From positions 226 to 44,670 of the forward strand of contig DBQN01000058.1 in the NCBI GenBank assembly GCA_002305255.1: 44,445 bases of DNA. Direction: 5' to 3'. Made by a program: the position numbers and the translations under genes. Positions 8,636 through 16,566 of this stretch are shown here, one piece after another. Source of the DNA: Firmicutes bacterium UBA1393. GTDB taxonomy: Bacteria; Bacillota; DTU025. The notes below the pieces were generated by a model, which saw nothing but the letters and a program-made list of their open reading frames with translations, searched no databases and had not been told where the DNA came from. Position 1 is the stretch's first letter; each line of letters opens with the position of its first letter.

Positions 8636-9574
8636 ATGCCCGAACGCAGAACGTCAGTACTGGTCGTAGATGACAACATTGACCTCGCGGACATGTTGAG
8701 CGAGTTCATATCGGATCAGCCCGACATGGAAGTAGTCGGTGCGGCCTACAACGGCATTGCAGCCATCGATCTCATAGACGACACCCGGCCTGACGTGGTA
8801 GTGCTGGACCTGATCATGCCGCGCCTCGACGGGCTAGGCGTTATAGAACACGTGAGGCAGATGCCCGCAGAGAAGCGGCCAAGGATCATAGTGGCAAGCG
8901 CCATCAGCACCGACACCACCGCCGCAAGCATGATATCGGCGGGTGCCGATTACTATATCGCCAAGCCCTTTGATCTGTCAGTAATGGTTGACCGGATCCG
9001 GCGGATGTCGCAATCTCCGCCGGGTTCGCGTTTCCATAGATCCGACGTAAGCGCGTACGACCGTGACCGTGACCGCGACGGCGACGGTGACAGCGACAGG
9101 GATCGCGATCGTGACCGCGAGGGTGCGCCAGAGCCCTATGGCGGCGGCGGTGGCGATGGCGAACGCGACCGCGGCCGTGACCGTGACCGTTCGCACTCCG
9201 ACGGTTCCGCCTCCCGGGCCCCCATACCTGAAGTGGCGGTGAGTCGAGCCCTGTGCGAGCTGGGTGTGCCCGCCAACCTCAAGGGCTACGAGTACCTGAG
9301 GGACGCAGTGATCATGGCCATGGAGCAGGGGCATGTGATGGGCAGTGTGACTACGGTTGTGTACCCCCAGATAGCGCGGATGAGAGACACCACACCGTCG
9401 AGGGTGGAGAGGGCGATACGCCACGCTATCGAGACTGCGTGGATCAGGGGCGATATCAACGTACTCAATGACGTGTTCGGTCACACGGTCGATGCGGAGA
9501 AGGGCAGGCCCACGAACTCTGCGTTCATCGCGAGAGTGGCCGACAAGATAAGGATAGAGATGAAGAGCAGGTAG
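8636..9574 (+). CDS. spo0A: Spo0A, master sporulation response regulator
   Basis: Spo0A is the phosphorelay-controlled DNA-binding regulator that commits cells to sporulation. The receiver domain (about 5-123) has the acidic pair D12/D13, phosphoacceptor D58 (VLDLIMP), S88 and K110. The C-terminal Spo0A domain (about 197-312) includes the TPSRVERAIRHAIETAW recognition region and VYPQIARM. Between them lies a linker of about 70 residues (125-196), much longer than the short hinge of Bacillus Spo0A, dominated by Asp-Arg dipeptides and a Gly run. The ATG at 8636 follows GGAGG at 8623-8627. The effector domain is highly conserved, so identity is secure despite the odd linker. Confidence 0.98.
   Translation: MPERRTSVLVVDDNIDLADMLSEFISDQPDMEVVGAAYNGIAAIDLIDDTRPDVVVLDLIMPRLDGLGVIEHVRQMPAEKRPRIIVASAISTDTTAASMISAGADYYIAKPFDLSVMVDRIRRMSQSPPGSRFHRSDVSAYDRDRDRDGDGDSDRDRDRDREGAPEPYGGGGGDGERDRGRDRDRSHSDGSASRAPIPEVAVSRALCELGVPANLKGYEYLRDAVIMAMEQGHVMGSVTTVVYPQIARMRDTTPSRVERAIRHAIETAWIRGDINVLNDVFGHTVDAEKGRPTNSAFIARVADKIRIEMKSR
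9059..9205 (+). repeat. Imperfect GACCGN hexamer tandem repeat coding the Spo0A linker
   Basis: The DNA is made of degenerate repeats of GACCGT/GACCGC/GACGGC/GATCGC units, giving runs of Asp-Arg and Asp-Gly in spo0A residues 142-161 and 174-185, with a Gly5 run between. It stays in frame throughout. Such hexamer arrays may vary in copy number between strains. Confidence 0.85.
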
Positions 9575-9613
9575 AGGTATCACACGCTCTCGACGCGACA
9601 TGCTAACCCTGTG

Positions 9614-10783
9614 ATGAGCATGGGCCGAGGGCGCGAAACCGCCGACGCAGCGTGCGACGGCATCAGAGCAACAGCCGTCGTAGACAGGCGCACAAAGTCT
9701 CTGGTCACCCGGCTCAAGCAGGGTCAGGCGGCCGTCATATCCCATGCCGACATCGATGAGGTGTCGGCTCTATCTTTGGTTGCCGCAAAACCGCGGGTAG
9801 TCATCAACGCCGAACCATGCATCACAGGGAGATACCGGTGCCAGGGTCCGGGCATCCTCCTTCAGCACCGGGTGCCTGTAATCGATGGCGTCGGCGGCGA
9901 ACTGCTGGACTGGTGCACCGATGGCGACTGCGTGGAAGTCAGGAACAGATGGGTATGGTGCAAGGGGCGGCGGTTCGGCCCCGGGCTCTGGCTTGACGAG
10001 CAGAGGCTCAACGAGGGCTACCGCCTCGCCGACGCAAACCTCAGCACAGAGCTGGAGAAGTTCGTTATCAACACCCTTGAGTACGCTCTGAAAGAGCGGT
10101 TCATGATCCTGGGCGGCATCGAGATGCCTGACATCGGGATCGACCTTTCAGGCAAACAGTGCTTGATAGCGATAAGAGGGGCAAACTACATCGAGGATCT
10201 CGAGGCCGTCGACTCGTATGTGCGCGAAGCGCGCCCCACCCTCATCGGTGTAGACGGCGGCGCCGATGCGCTGCTGGAAGCGGGGTTCACCCCGCACATC
10301 ATCATCGGCGACATGGACTCCGTAAGCGACAAGGCCTTACGCTGCGGAGCTTCGCTGGTAGCCCATGCCTATACCGACGGACGCTCGCCGGGAGCCGATC
10401 GCCTGGAAGCGGCGGGCCTGCCTTACCACGTAGTTCGCTCTCCCGGCACCAGCGAGGACGTGGCCATGCTCATGGCTTACCAGGGCGGGGCGTCGCTGAT
10501 AGTGGCGGTGGGATCCCACTCGAACATGCGCGACTTCCTCGAGAAGGGTCGGCCCGGCATGGGCAGTACGTTTCTGGTGCGTCTGCTGGTGGGGTCGATT
10601 CTAGTTGACGCGCGAGGCGCCAGCCAGCTCTACCGGTCGCGCCTGTCGCCGCGCCTTGTGGCGGCGGGCGTCGCAGCGGCGGCCCTGGTGCCCCTGGTCG
10701 TGTTGTGGCGTTTCTCCGGTCCCCTTGCATCCATGGCTAGACTGGTGTGGTTGAGGCTAAGACTTGCTCTGGGGCTGATCTGA
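9614..10783 (+). CDS. steA: SteA-like putative cytokinetic ring protein (thiamine-pyrophosphokinase-like fold)
   Basis: The 389-residue protein matches the SteA family known from Corynebacterium and many Firmicutes, linked to septal envelope assembly. It has a beta-rich N-terminal part (about 20-165), then a segment resembling the catalytic domain of thiamine pyrophosphokinase (GVDGGADALLEAGFTPHIIIGDMDS, about 210-240) and a C-terminal membrane segment (about 345-365). No clear ribosome binding site decides the start: GTG 9611, ATG 9614 and ATG 9620 are all possible. The stop overlaps the next start as TGATG. The family is not known to make thiamine pyrophosphate, so I do not assign that activity. 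Confidence 0.88.
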   Translation: MSMGRGRETADAACDGIRATAVVDRRTKSLVTRLKQGQAAVISHADIDEVSALSLVAAKPRVVINAEPCITGRYRCQGPGILLQHRVPVIDGVGGELLDWCTDGDCVEVRNRWVWCKGRRFGPGLWLDEQRLNEGYRLADANLSTELEKFVINTLEYALKERFMILGGIEMPDIGIDLSGKQCLIAIRGANYIEDLEAVDSYVREARPTLIGVDGGADALLEAGFTPHIIIGDMDSVSDKALRCGASLVAHAYTDGRSPGADRLEAAGLPYHVVRSPGTSEDVAMLMAYQGGASLIVAVGSHSNMRDFLEKGRPGMGSTFLVRLLVGSILVDARGASQLYRSRLSPRLVAAGVAAAALVPLVVLWRFSGPLASMARLVWLRLRLALGLI

Positions 10784-11622
10784 TGAGCATGAGATTCCAT
10801 ATGCTTTCGATCGTCGGCATCTTCATCGGACTGGGGCTCGGCATCTTGATCGGAGTCTCCATCGCAGGCGACCAGAGCTTACTCGCGCAGCAACAGGCCA
10901 TGATCGACAGGCTCGACGCGGACTTCGCGGCCATGTCGGCAGAACGGGCCGCCATCACCGCAGAGCTGGCGGCGTACAAGCAGTATGCAGACGAGAGCCT
11001 CGCCCACATAGTCGGATCATCCCTCCTGGGCCGGCGCGTCGCCGTATTCGCAGTCGGTCCGCCGCCGTCGTCGGGCATCACGTCGCTTGTCCGCGCATGT
11101 GAGACCGCTGGAGGAGCCGTGGGGGCTATCATCAAGTACGATACCGCCACCCTCGAGAGACTGGGTGAGGAGCACTGGTTCGCACTGGCACAGGCGGTGC
11201 AGGCCGGCGATGCGAAGCTCGTCAGAACTCTAGCCGCCAACGCGGCCGGTCCTGGTTCAGTCGCCTCACTGACGCCCGGGGGATGCGACCGTATCACCAT
11301 AGTGGCGGCCGAGGCCAGTGCCGGGCAGGGGCTGGCTCGCGCAGTCAACGGGCTCACTGCGGGGCTGCGGGAGGCACAGGGCGACGCAGGGGGAGCCTCG
11401 GTGGTGGTCGGCTGGATAGGTGCGGCGCCGGAGGCCGGGCGCCAAGCGGGGCCGCATGCCCTCGCCTGCATTCAGGTGGTCGGAGTGGGAGCGGCGCCGG
11501 GCAACGCAGCGGTCGTGCTGGCGCTAGCCGGGGCAGAGGGCGACTACGGCCGGGCTCCGGCGACGTCGTTCTTGCCGGCACCTGCCGCGGTGATCGACTC
11601 GGCCTTTGGGGGAATCAGATGA
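10783..11622 (+). CDS. steB: SteB/MctB-like coiled-coil membrane protein (copper transporter family by name)
   Basis: The 279-residue protein starts with MSMRFHMLSIVGIFIGLGLG, a single N-terminal membrane segment (about 5-27), followed by a coiled-coil helix (about 30-70) and an alpha/beta domain rich in Ala and Gly. This is the MctB/SteB family (DUF3186), annotated as copper transporter from a mycobacterial member but paired with SteA in division of Corynebacterium. I chose ATG 10783 because it overlaps the steA stop (TGATG); an in-frame GTG at 10747 lies inside steA. Its own stop overlaps the next start (ATGA). The tight coupling with steA favours the SteB role over copper transport. Confidence 0.82.
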   Translation: MSMRFHMLSIVGIFIGLGLGILIGVSIAGDQSLLAQQQAMIDRLDADFAAMSAERAAITAELAAYKQYADESLAHIVGSSLLGRRVAVFAVGPPPSSGITSLVRACETAGGAVGAIIKYDTATLERLGEEHWFALAQAVQAGDAKLVRTLAANAAGPGSVASLTPGGCDRITIVAAEASAGQGLARAVNGLTAGLREAQGDAGGASVVVGWIGAAPEAGRQAGPHALACIQVVGVGAAPGNAAVVLALAGAEGDYGRAPATSFLPAPAAVIDSAFGGIR

Positions 11623-12329
11623 CACGAGAGAGTGTGTGCGCAATCGTGCCCGCCTTCAACGAACAGGAAAGCGTGGGGCGAGTGGTAACGGCCTTGCTGC
11701 TCTACAAGGTGGCCAGCCTTGTGGTGGTGGTAGATGATCATTCAACAGACGGCACAGTGCGGGCCGCCGCCACGGCCGGAGCTCAGGTGGTGCACAATCC
11801 TTCACGACGAGGCAAGGGCAACGCGGTCAGGGCGGGGTTGGGCGTCGTGCGCGAGGTAGACCCGGCATATGTCATGTTCATCGACGCCGATCTCGGCGAC
11901 TGCGCAATGGAGATGGGCACAGTGTTCCGCACTGTTGAGCAGGGCGATGCCCACATGGCAGTGGCGGGGTTCGCGGTGTCGGAGGGAGGCGGGTTCGGCG
12001 CAGCAATGCGCCTGGCACGATGGGGAATCCAGCGCCTCACCGGGAGTGAACTACAGTTCCCCCTGTCGGGACAGCGCGTCATGCGCGCACAAAGCCTGTG
12101 GCGGGTGGTAGACGAGTTCGGTCTGGAGCCAGGCTTCGGGCTGGAAGTGGGTCTTGCTGTAGACTGGCTGCGTTCGGGCTACGCGATCGTGGAGGTCGCG
12201 ACCGGCATGGAGCATGTCGGACCGGGTGCCACCCCCGCCGGCTTCATCCACAGAGCGCGCCAGTTCAGTGCCATCGCCGCAGCGCTGGCAGCGCGGGGTG
12301 GCCTGACCCTGCGGCGCGGGCGAGGCTGA
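11619..12329 (+). CDS. Family 2 glycosyltransferase (GT-A fold)
   Basis: The 236-residue protein opens with CAIVPAFNEQESVGRVV, the GT2 nucleotide-sugar binding start, followed by VVVVDDHSTDGT (D39, D40) and FIDADL (D89-D91, metal-binding DxD). No transmembrane tail is evident, so it is probably a cytosolic or peripheral enzyme of the dolichyl-phosphate-sugar synthase / polyprenyl glycosyltransferase type. The sugar and acceptor cannot be told from sequence. ATG 11619 overlaps the steB stop as ATGA. It is followed eight bases later by an MraY/WecA-like gene, which suggests both act on a polyprenyl-phosphate carrier. Confidence 0.88.
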   Translation: MTRESVCAIVPAFNEQESVGRVVTALLLYKVASLVVVVDDHSTDGTVRAAATAGAQVVHNPSRRGKGNAVRAGLGVVREVDPAYVMFIDADLGDCAMEMGTVFRTVEQGDAHMAVAGFAVSEGGGFGAAMRLARWGIQRLTGSELQFPLSGQRVMRAQSLWRVVDEFGLEPGFGLEVGLAVDWLRSGYAIVEVATGMEHVGPGATPAGFIHRARQFSAIAAALAARGGLTLRRGRG

Positions 12330-12337
12330 CAGATCGC

Positions 12338-13189
12338 GTGGGCAATGCCGTGAGCTTTGGCGTGGCACTGGTGACCGCGTGGGTGTTCACACACGCACTT
12401 GTCGGTTGCCTCAAACAGGCCGGCTGTGTCGTGGCAAACTACAGGGGGCTGGAAGTGCCCCGGCCTGCGGGGTTGGGTGTGGTGGCCGGTGTTTGCGCCG
12501 GCGCGCTGGCAGGGGCAGTATCGGCGTCGCTGAGCGGGGTGAGGATGGAAGGCGTAACCCTCCTGAGCCCGATCGCGTTGTGCCTGGGTATGGCTGCGGC
12601 CGGAATCCTCGACGATCTGGCTGGATCCGCTGAACACAGGGGGTTTTCGGGTCACATTGGCGCACTGATGCGTGGTCGACTGACGACGGGGGCGGTGAAG
12701 CTCCTCACGGCGGTGCTGGTGTGCGCTGCAGTGGCGCTGGCAGGGCGGCCTGGCGGCGGGGTCGCCGCGGCGGCCAGGGTTGCCATTGACACCCTTGCGC
12801 TGGCAGCGTCGGCCAATGCCATCAACCTGCTCGACACCAGGCCGGGAAGGGCAGTGAAGGGGGCGCTTGCGCTGCTCACCGGAGTCGTGGCCGCCGGTGG
12901 TGGGGTATGGGCTGCGGCGCTTGCGGCAGGCGCGGCCCTGGGCTACGTGGGCTTCGACCTTCGCGAGCAAGGAATGCTCGGAGATGCGGGCTCAAACCCG
13001 CTGGGCGCCCTGGTGGGACTTGCGGCCCTGCAGCTCGAGGCGGTATGGTTCTGGCTCTTCCTCACCGTTGTGATTGGGCTGAACCTTGCTTCGGAGTTCG
13101 CCTCTATTGGCAAACTGATCGAGACATGCCCGCCGCTGGCCGCCATTGACAGGCTGGGAAGGAAGCTTCCAGACGAGGGGCAACAATAG
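12338..13189 (+). CDS. MraY/WecA-like polyprenyl-phosphate sugar-1-phosphate transferase
   Basis: This multi-pass membrane protein of about 283 residues carries the family's ILDD (D92, D93), NAINLLDTRPGRA and GMLGDAGSNPLGAL motifs, in order. These correspond to the catalytic and Mg-binding loops of the glycosyltransferase-4 family (MraY, WecA, TagO). The protein is shorter than MraY (about 320-360). I start it at GTG 12338, eight bases after the preceding stop, with GCGAGG upstream; GTG 12350 is another option. It is unlikely to be the essential MraY, which sits in the mur-fts cluster; a separate lipid-linked glycan is more likely. It is convergent with the next gene across a terminator. Confidence 0.85.
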   Translation: MGNAVSFGVALVTAWVFTHALVGCLKQAGCVVANYRGLEVPRPAGLGVVAGVCAGALAGAVSASLSGVRMEGVTLLSPIALCLGMAAAGILDDLAGSAEHRGFSGHIGALMRGRLTTGAVKLLTAVLVCAAVALAGRPGGGVAAAARVAIDTLALAASANAINLLDTRPGRAVKGALALLTGVVAAGGGVWAAALAAGAALGYVGFDLREQGMLGDAGSNPLGALVGLAALQLEAVWFWLFLTVVIGLNLASEFASIGKLIETCPPLAAIDRLGRKLPDEGQQ

Positions 13190-13195
13190 CGCAAA

Positions 13196-13226
13196 CGACC
13201 GGGCCCGCACAATGCGGACCCGGTCG
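13196..13226. terminator. Hairpin between convergent genes
   Basis: CGACCGGGCCCGCA at 13196-13209 pairs with TGCGGACCCGGTCG at 13213-13226 with one mismatch and a three-base loop. It lies between the stops of two convergent genes at 13189 and 13245. No long T run follows on either side, but its position and strength suit a shared terminator. Confidence 0.65.
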
Positions 13227-13244
13227 AAAGCGATTTCAGCCGTC

Positions 13245-14786
13245 TCAAGCGCCGAAGGCGAAGTTGCGGATGAGCACGATCGGAGTGCCGGCGTCGGCAG
13301 AACCGGCAGCCAGGTCCGCCATGGTTGCGAGGATGCCCGTGATGCGTCGCGGCGTCGTGCCCAGCTCATCCTGGCCGGCAGTCTTCCTTGAGATGGTCTC
13401 CGCTATCTGCTCACGCGTCATTCCTTGCCGGTAGTAGGTCTCAACAAGCATCTTCAACTTGTTGCCCTGACGGAGCGCGGCTCTGCGCAGGCCGTCGCTG
13501 GCTCCGATGGCAGGGTAGGGGTCTGCCAGCTCGTAGATGCCTGTGTCGGGATCCTTGAACGCCCCGTCTCCAAAGATCAATGCTTCGATCTTCTTACCCG
13601 TGGCCTCCTTGACGGCGTTGACGATGGTGTCACACACCAAGTCGGCGTTGTCGGGGAGGAGCTTTAGAATGCCTTTGGTGAGATCGGATACGTTCGACCC
13701 GATGACACCCCACGGGCAGGGACCGACGTCCTTGATGGTCAACAGTGGCGTTCGGGTGCCGAACGACTGGAACAGGCTGCGAAGCGAGTCACGCTCGTGA
13801 ACGGCGCCTACGATGATGCCGTCGATGTGTCCGAAGTTGAACACGCTCAGGGGATTGGCAGTGTAGAGCACCTCGCACTTGGCGCCCTCGGCCTCGATGG
13901 CCCTTGCGTACATCCTTGAGTAATCGATCCCGGTGATCGGGTGCGGGAACTGCCTGTCGCCGATCTCGCCTAGGGTTATCACATCGGTGGCCTCATAGAG
14001 AGGCATCTCTGCGGCGTAGCTCACCACTTTGGGCTCGGCCATGCCGCTGAGGAAACCGGCGGCGTCTACTATGGTGATCTCCTTGGATTGCAGGTCGACG
14101 GCTACGGCCAGGGCACCGTCGGCGCTGATCTCAGCTGCTATCCGAGCAACCTTCTGGGCCGTGGCAGCGAGGTTCTCAAAGGTGACTTCCACTGCCAGCG
14201 TGCGTCCGTCGGGAGTCGTGAGCGTGATGTCAGGCACGCCTTTGCCGGTTATCTTGCGTATCGCTGCGATGGAGTAGCCCATCTCTTGAAACTTCAGAGC
14301 GGCGATTATCTCCCTGATCAGCACGTTCATCTGAGGGGTGTTACCTCTCGCCTCGAACAGGCTTCGGAGCACCTTCTTGAGACGAATGCGTCCGGTCGCG
14401 AAGTCTTCAGTCATGACCTGGTTTCCTACTTCATCGTAGGGGATGTTCAGCTGGACGATGACCTTGCCTCTGCGTACGGCGCGGGCGATCCCCGAAAGCA
14501 CCAGCTGGAACCGGTTGCGGCTGACTATTGGGCTTATGACGGCGATCGTGGCGTCGTCCCTGACGTTGAGCTTCGTCCGGACATCTTCAGCCAGTTCGTC
14601 ACAGGTCACATAGCGGTTCTGGGACCTTGCGACTACGGCCTCCGTCACGCACACGATGTCGCCATCTTCGACCGTACCCTTCACGGTGTCTACCGTTATC
14701 GCCACGATGTCATCGGTGGGCATGATCAGCCCGGTCTTGAGTCCGACGACCGCTACTCCTGCGTGATTCGGCAAATTGAGGTCCAC
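13245..14786 (-). CDS. CofE-like (F420-0:L-glutamate ligase family) protein with a large inserted domain
   Basis: The ends match a bacterial branch of the CofE family: an N-terminal part with VGLKTGLIMPTDDIV and DGDIVCVTEAVVA, then SRNRF and DEVGN, and a C-terminal part with FPHPITGIDY, GSNVSDL, IFGDGAFKDPDTGIYELADP and GTTPRR, ending ADLAAGSADAGTPIVLI. Between DEVGN and the HPITGIDY segment lies an extra block (about 128-262) absent from the homologues I know. It contains GKGVPDITLTT and LAVEVTF, resembling a PD-(D/E)xK nuclease core without the usual lysine. The length (513) exceeds the family's usual roughly 400. GTG 14786 is nine bases from GGGAG; a TTG at 14795 abuts it and is less likely. 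Whether it ligates glutamate, or needs F420, is unknown. Confidence 0.75.
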   Translation of the reverse strand: MDLNLPNHAGVAVVGLKTGLIMPTDDIVAITVDTVKGTVEDGDIVCVTEAVVARSQNRYVTCDELAEDVRTKLNVRDDATIAVISPIVSRNRFQLVLSGIARAVRRGKVIVQLNIPYDEVGNQVMTEDFATGRIRLKKVLRSLFEARGNTPQMNVLIREIIAALKFQEMGYSIAAIRKITGKGVPDITLTTPDGRTLAVEVTFENLAATAQKVARIAAEISADGALAVAVDLQSKEITIVDAAGFLSGMAEPKVVSYAAEMPLYEATDVITLGEIGDRQFPHPITGIDYSRMYARAIEAEGAKCEVLYTANPLSVFNFGHIDGIIVGAVHERDSLRSLFQSFGTRTPLLTIKDVGPCPWGVIGSNVSDLTKGILKLLPDNADLVCDTIVNAVKEATGKKIEALIFGDGAFKDPDTGIYELADPYPAIGASDGLRRAALRQGNKLKMLVETYYRQGMTREQIAETISRKTAGQDELGTTPRRITGILATMADLAAGSADAGTPIVLIRNFAFGA

Positions 14787-15212
14787 AGATGTCAACTCCC
14801 TTCAATGCGGGTGAAAACCACTTGACATTATCGCATGACTGCTACCGGCGTTCAACCCACAGGTTCGGACGAGCGGTGGGCGAGTCGCAGGAGCGCAACG
14901 GAATGGACCGGTCGCCGGGAGCCATGTTGGCTGGGCGGTTCGCGGCCTGGGTCGACTGTGGCAGACCCGGGCAAAGTATCAAGGATTAGTCTGCCCTGCG
15001 GGGCGGACTCTCAATAAGGCGCCTAGCTGTGGGAACGTGGCAGGCGGCGGGCAGGCAGCGGTAGGGTGCGCGGGGCGGTTTGCACGCCGGCTCGGTCGGA
15101 GCAATGCTGGCCGATGGCACTGGAACCTGGGGCGAATCCGAAGTTCGAGGCACGCTGTCGCGAGCGCCATCCGGGCTCCGGTCTCAGCTGGCAGAACCCA
15201 TGCCCGGACGAG
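14787..15212. other. Intergenic region between two minus-strand genes
   Basis: About 420 bases without a plausible gene. It contains the promoter of the CofE-like gene (14827-14855) and a hairpin, AGTCTGCCC at 14988-14996 with GGGCGGACT at 15001-15009 around TGCG, that could weakly terminate the upstream transporter gene on the minus strand. The part from 15013 to 15212 shows nothing I recognise. Confidence 0.6.
14827..14855 (-). promoter_or_regulatory. Sigma-A type promoter of the CofE-like gene
   Basis: On the minus strand TTGAAC (14855-14850) is followed after 17 bases by GATAAT (14832-14827). The expected start of transcription is about 30-35 bases before the GTG at 14786. The match to TTGACA/TATAAT is four and five of six bases. 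Confidence 0.6.
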
Positions 15213-16157
15213 CTATCCCAGCGCCAGGGCTGCTACGCCCAGGGCCATGGCGCAGGCGGCGATCGCTCGCAGTCTCTTTGCTTGGGCATCGCCCTCGCCC
15301 AGCAGTCGTGCGCCGAAGATGGTGCCTATCAGTATGCTCATCTCGCGCATGGGCGCGACGTAGCTGACGGGTGAGGATTTGAGCGCCGTCAGTGCCATCA
15401 TGTAGGACACGGGGGAGAGCACTGCGACGGTGAGTGCGGGTTTCCACTGCGCACGGAAGGTGGGAATTAGCTGGCTCCGCGATGCAGGCGCGATGGCGAG
15501 GATAGGACCAAGCGCAACGGCGCGGCCCACAGTTGTGCCCCACTCGAGGAAGAGCGGGTTGATGCCGACGACGCTGAGGGCAAACTTGTCCCATAGAGTG
15601 TAGCCTGCTATGAACACGCCGGTGATCAGGCCCCACGTCACAGCACTGTCAAGCCGCCTTACCTTGCGTGCAGGAACGACGTCAGGAGCGGGGTCTGCGT
15701 CGGTAGTTGGCTGGACTTCGGGAGTGTGGGAGGGCCGAGTGAGGGCGACGGCGCCGCACGCGATCAATACCGCACCGACTAGGGCAAGCAGTGAGGGGCG
15801 CTCACCGTACAGCAGTATTGCCGTGATGGTGGACAACAGGGGGCCGGTGCCGCGTGCGAGCGGATACACTAGGGACATGTCGCCTATTGAGTAACCTTTC
15901 TGGAGTGCAGAGAAATACAAGGCGTGCAGCAGGGAGCTCATTGCAGTTGCCCACAGGGCCGCAGCCATGGATGTGCCGGCATCGACTGCTTTACCGGTGG
16001 CCAGAAGCCAGATCCCCAGCGGGGACCAGAAGGTTGCCGCCATGAACCCAACGAAGAACACATAGATGACCCCGCCGCTGGCCTTCTTGGCTGCCATGTT
16101 CCACGTGGCATGGATGAAGGCCGAGCCTATTACGAGCAGTAGTGCACCTGTAGTCAA
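15213..16157 (-). CDS. DMT-superfamily (EamA) transporter
   Basis: The protein of about 314 residues has about ten hydrophobic segments in two halves, each an EamA-type repeat, joined by a polar loop (about 145-170 with TPEVQPTTDADP). The second half opens with SAVTWGLITGVFIAGYTLWDKFAL, and the first half holds the conserved YPLARGTGPLLS, both typical of drug/metabolite exporters. The substrate is unknown. I place the start at TTG 16157 because GGAGGC at 16164-16169 is correctly spaced for it; an upstream TTG at 16175 would put that site inside the gene. It has its own promoter and a leader hairpin and is divergent from ferritin. Confidence 0.85.
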   Translation of the reverse strand: MTTGALLLVIGSAFIHATWNMAAKKASGGVIYVFFVGFMAATFWSPLGIWLLATGKAVDAGTSMAAALWATAMSSLLHALYFSALQKGYSIGDMSLVYPLARGTGPLLSTITAILLYGERPSLLALVGAVLIACGAVALTRPSHTPEVQPTTDADPAPDVVPARKVRRLDSAVTWGLITGVFIAGYTLWDKFALSVVGINPLFLEWGTTVGRAVALGPILAIAPASRSQLIPTFRAQWKPALTVAVLSPVSYMMALTALKSSPVSYVAPMREMSILIGTIFGARLLGEGDAQAKRLRAIAACAMALGVAALALG

Positions 16158-16183
16158 GTCTGCGCCTCCATACAATGATATTC

Positions 16184-16202
16184 GCGGGCGTGCATCGCCC
16201 GC
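16184..16202 (-). promoter_or_regulatory. Leader hairpin before the DMT transporter
   Basis: GCGGGCG (16184-16190) and CGCCCGC (16196-16202) form a perfect 7-bp stem with a five-base loop in the 5' leader of the transporter mRNA, about 15 bases upstream of its ribosome binding site. It could modulate expression; no antiterminator partner is evident. Confidence 0.5.
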
Positions 16203-16221
16203 TCCTTCATCACACTATCAC

Positions 16222-16250
16222 ACTATATCTGAATAGTCAGGCTGTGACCA
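16222..16250 (-). promoter_or_regulatory. Possible promoter of the DMT transporter
   Basis: On the minus strand TGGTCA (16250-16245) and TATAGT (16227-16222) are 17 bases apart. The -10 lies within two tandem copies of CACACTAT (16211-16226, plus-strand reading). Confidence 0.45.
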
Positions 16251-16497
16251 GCTTGCACGCTGTCAGCCTGGGATAACCTGCGATAGCGGCTGCGACGGCG
16301 ACCTGCGATGCGGATTCTGTCACGCACGTGAGAGGGTGCGTTTCGAATCAGCTGCACGCCTATATTCTATCGTGTTCAGCGTAATCCTGCGCGACGCTGC
16401 GGAAACCTTTGCTTCGCCAGCCTGTGCGGCGGCGGTGTGCGGCTTTCGGCGTCGGAGTACGTAGGGGATGCTGCGTGATTGCCTCGGGATGCTGGGA

Positions 16498-16527
16498 TTG
16501 TAGGCATTGACCTATCTGGGGTAGAAT
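16498..16527 (+). promoter_or_regulatory. Possible promoter of ferritin
   Basis: TTGTAG (16498-16503) and TAGAAT (16522-16527) are 18 bases apart, about 40 bases before the ferritin ATG. TTGACC at 16507 could be an alternative -35 with a poorer -10 (GATATA). The same two hexamers occur before nfo at 26299-26327. Confidence 0.45.
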
Positions 16528-16566
16528 AAGATATAGCTTCAGATTATTCAGGATGGAGGTCAGAAC

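Larger units (their letters stand above)
16158..16566. other. Divergent intergenic region between the DMT transporter and ferritin genes
   Basis: About 400 bases with no plausible gene. It contains a leader hairpin and a promoter for the minus-strand transporter, and a promoter for ferritin near its right end. A short stem ACGCAC/GTGCGT lies at about 16322-16343. The middle (about 16260-16490) shows no tRNA, small ORF or riboswitch pattern that I can identify. Confidence 0.6.

Noticed and set aside
10747..10782. Earlier GTG start for the steB gene
   Set aside because: It lies inside steA and adds residues that do not belong to the family; the TGATG overlap at 10781-10785 fits better.
16260..16490. 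Possible tRNA or small RNA in the ferritin upstream region
   Set aside because: No cloverleaf, anticodon arm or T-arm sequence could be formed, and no riboswitch consensus was seen.
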